Source of the DNA: Cytophagaceae bacterium
GTDB lineage: Bacteria > Bacteroidota > Bacteroidia > Cytophagales > Cytophagaceae
Assembly: GCA_025054875.1 (NCBI GenBank)
Contig: JANWYS010000008.1
Span: 1 to 45,504, forward strand
DNA: 45,504 bases
Direction of reading: 5' to 3'
Shown here: positions 45,498 through 45,504 of the stretch, in pieces
Layout: the number at the start of each line of letters is the position of its first letter
Position numbering within the stretch: the stretch's first letter is position 1
The notes under the pieces: generated by a model
The model's database searches: none
The model's input: only the letters and a program-made list of their open reading frames with translations
Told to the model about the DNA's origin: nothing
Position numbers and translations under genes: made by a program

Positions 45498-45504
45498 CCC
45501 TTCC

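Larger units (their letters stand above)
45128..45504. other. Intergenic region at the right edge
   Basis: Apart from the repeat copy and palindromic module at 45402-45497, I see nothing in this AT-rich 377 bp: no coding frame, RNA gene or clear terminator. Confidence 0.5.

Noticed and set aside
1-45504. CRISPR array, prophage, IS element, toxin-antitoxin pair or defence island
   Set aside because: I found no regularly spaced repeats, transposase, integrase, phage structural gene or recognisable defence gene anywhere in the window.

Overview
The window looks like chromosome of a member of Bacteroidota, probably in or near the Chitinophagales/Sphingobacteriales. The evidence is the gene content (DUF4836, DUF2851, PorG/DUF6089-like proteins, the nadK–PorG-like–uppS–bamA–ompH envelope cluster, rnpA beside an S41 protease), the tmRNA tag GETSYAMAA, many -7 boxes of the TAnnTTTG type, and start codons without Shine-Dalgarno sequences. 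Base composition is AT-rich by eye. Nearly all of it is dense housekeeping sequence. I see no prophage, IS element, CRISPR array, rRNA or tRNA.

Layout. 1-5700 (minus): metK, bioD, bioA, a secreted protein of unknown function, and a nucleoside hydrolase cut by the window edge. 6118-8793 (minus): a 40-residue lipoprotein and the helicase HrpB. 9132-10424 (plus): glyA. 10426-17796 (minus): an envelope cluster adk, nadK, two PorG-like outer-membrane proteins, uppS, bamA and ompH/skp. 18184-20076 (plus): dnaK with a strong terminator. 20382-24426 (minus): a DUF4836 lipoprotein, an ABC ATPase/permease pair and a PepSY-like secreted protein. 24726-28357 (plus): rnpA, an S41 processing protease, a TauE/SafE permease and tsaB. 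28363-34074 (minus): uvrA, tmRNA (ssrA), hisD and hisG. 34169-37050 (plus): a CASTOR/POLLUX-type ion channel and a YheT-like hydrolase. 37053-39660 (minus): a polytopic membrane protein and a DUF2851 protein. 40138-45127 (minus): an orphan PstS-like lipoprotein, ispF, an M16 peptidase, a 35-residue basic protein and a family-5 solute-binding lipoprotein.

Functional links. MetK makes S-adenosylmethionine, which BioA-type enzymes use as amino donor, so metK-bioD-bioA joins cofactor supply to biotin synthesis. UppS supplies the undecaprenyl carrier, BamA inserts outer-membrane barrels and OmpH/Skp chaperones them, with two barrel-like proteins encoded between. TsaB belongs to tRNA t6A synthesis, RnpA to tRNA maturation and tmRNA to ribosome rescue.

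The most interesting sequence is intergenic. There is a two-copy repeat (20153-20228 and 45402-45474) whose neighbouring 23-bp module is inverted in one copy. A second short palindromic unit is shared in opposite orientation between 20247-20290 and 39731-39772. A GC-rich island at about 39877-39979 can fold into nested hairpins. An inverted repeat sits in the dnaK leader. Several -7 boxes lie so close to the start codon that the mRNAs should be leaderless or nearly so. Three very small genes or candidate genes (40, 35 and 48 residues) are also described.
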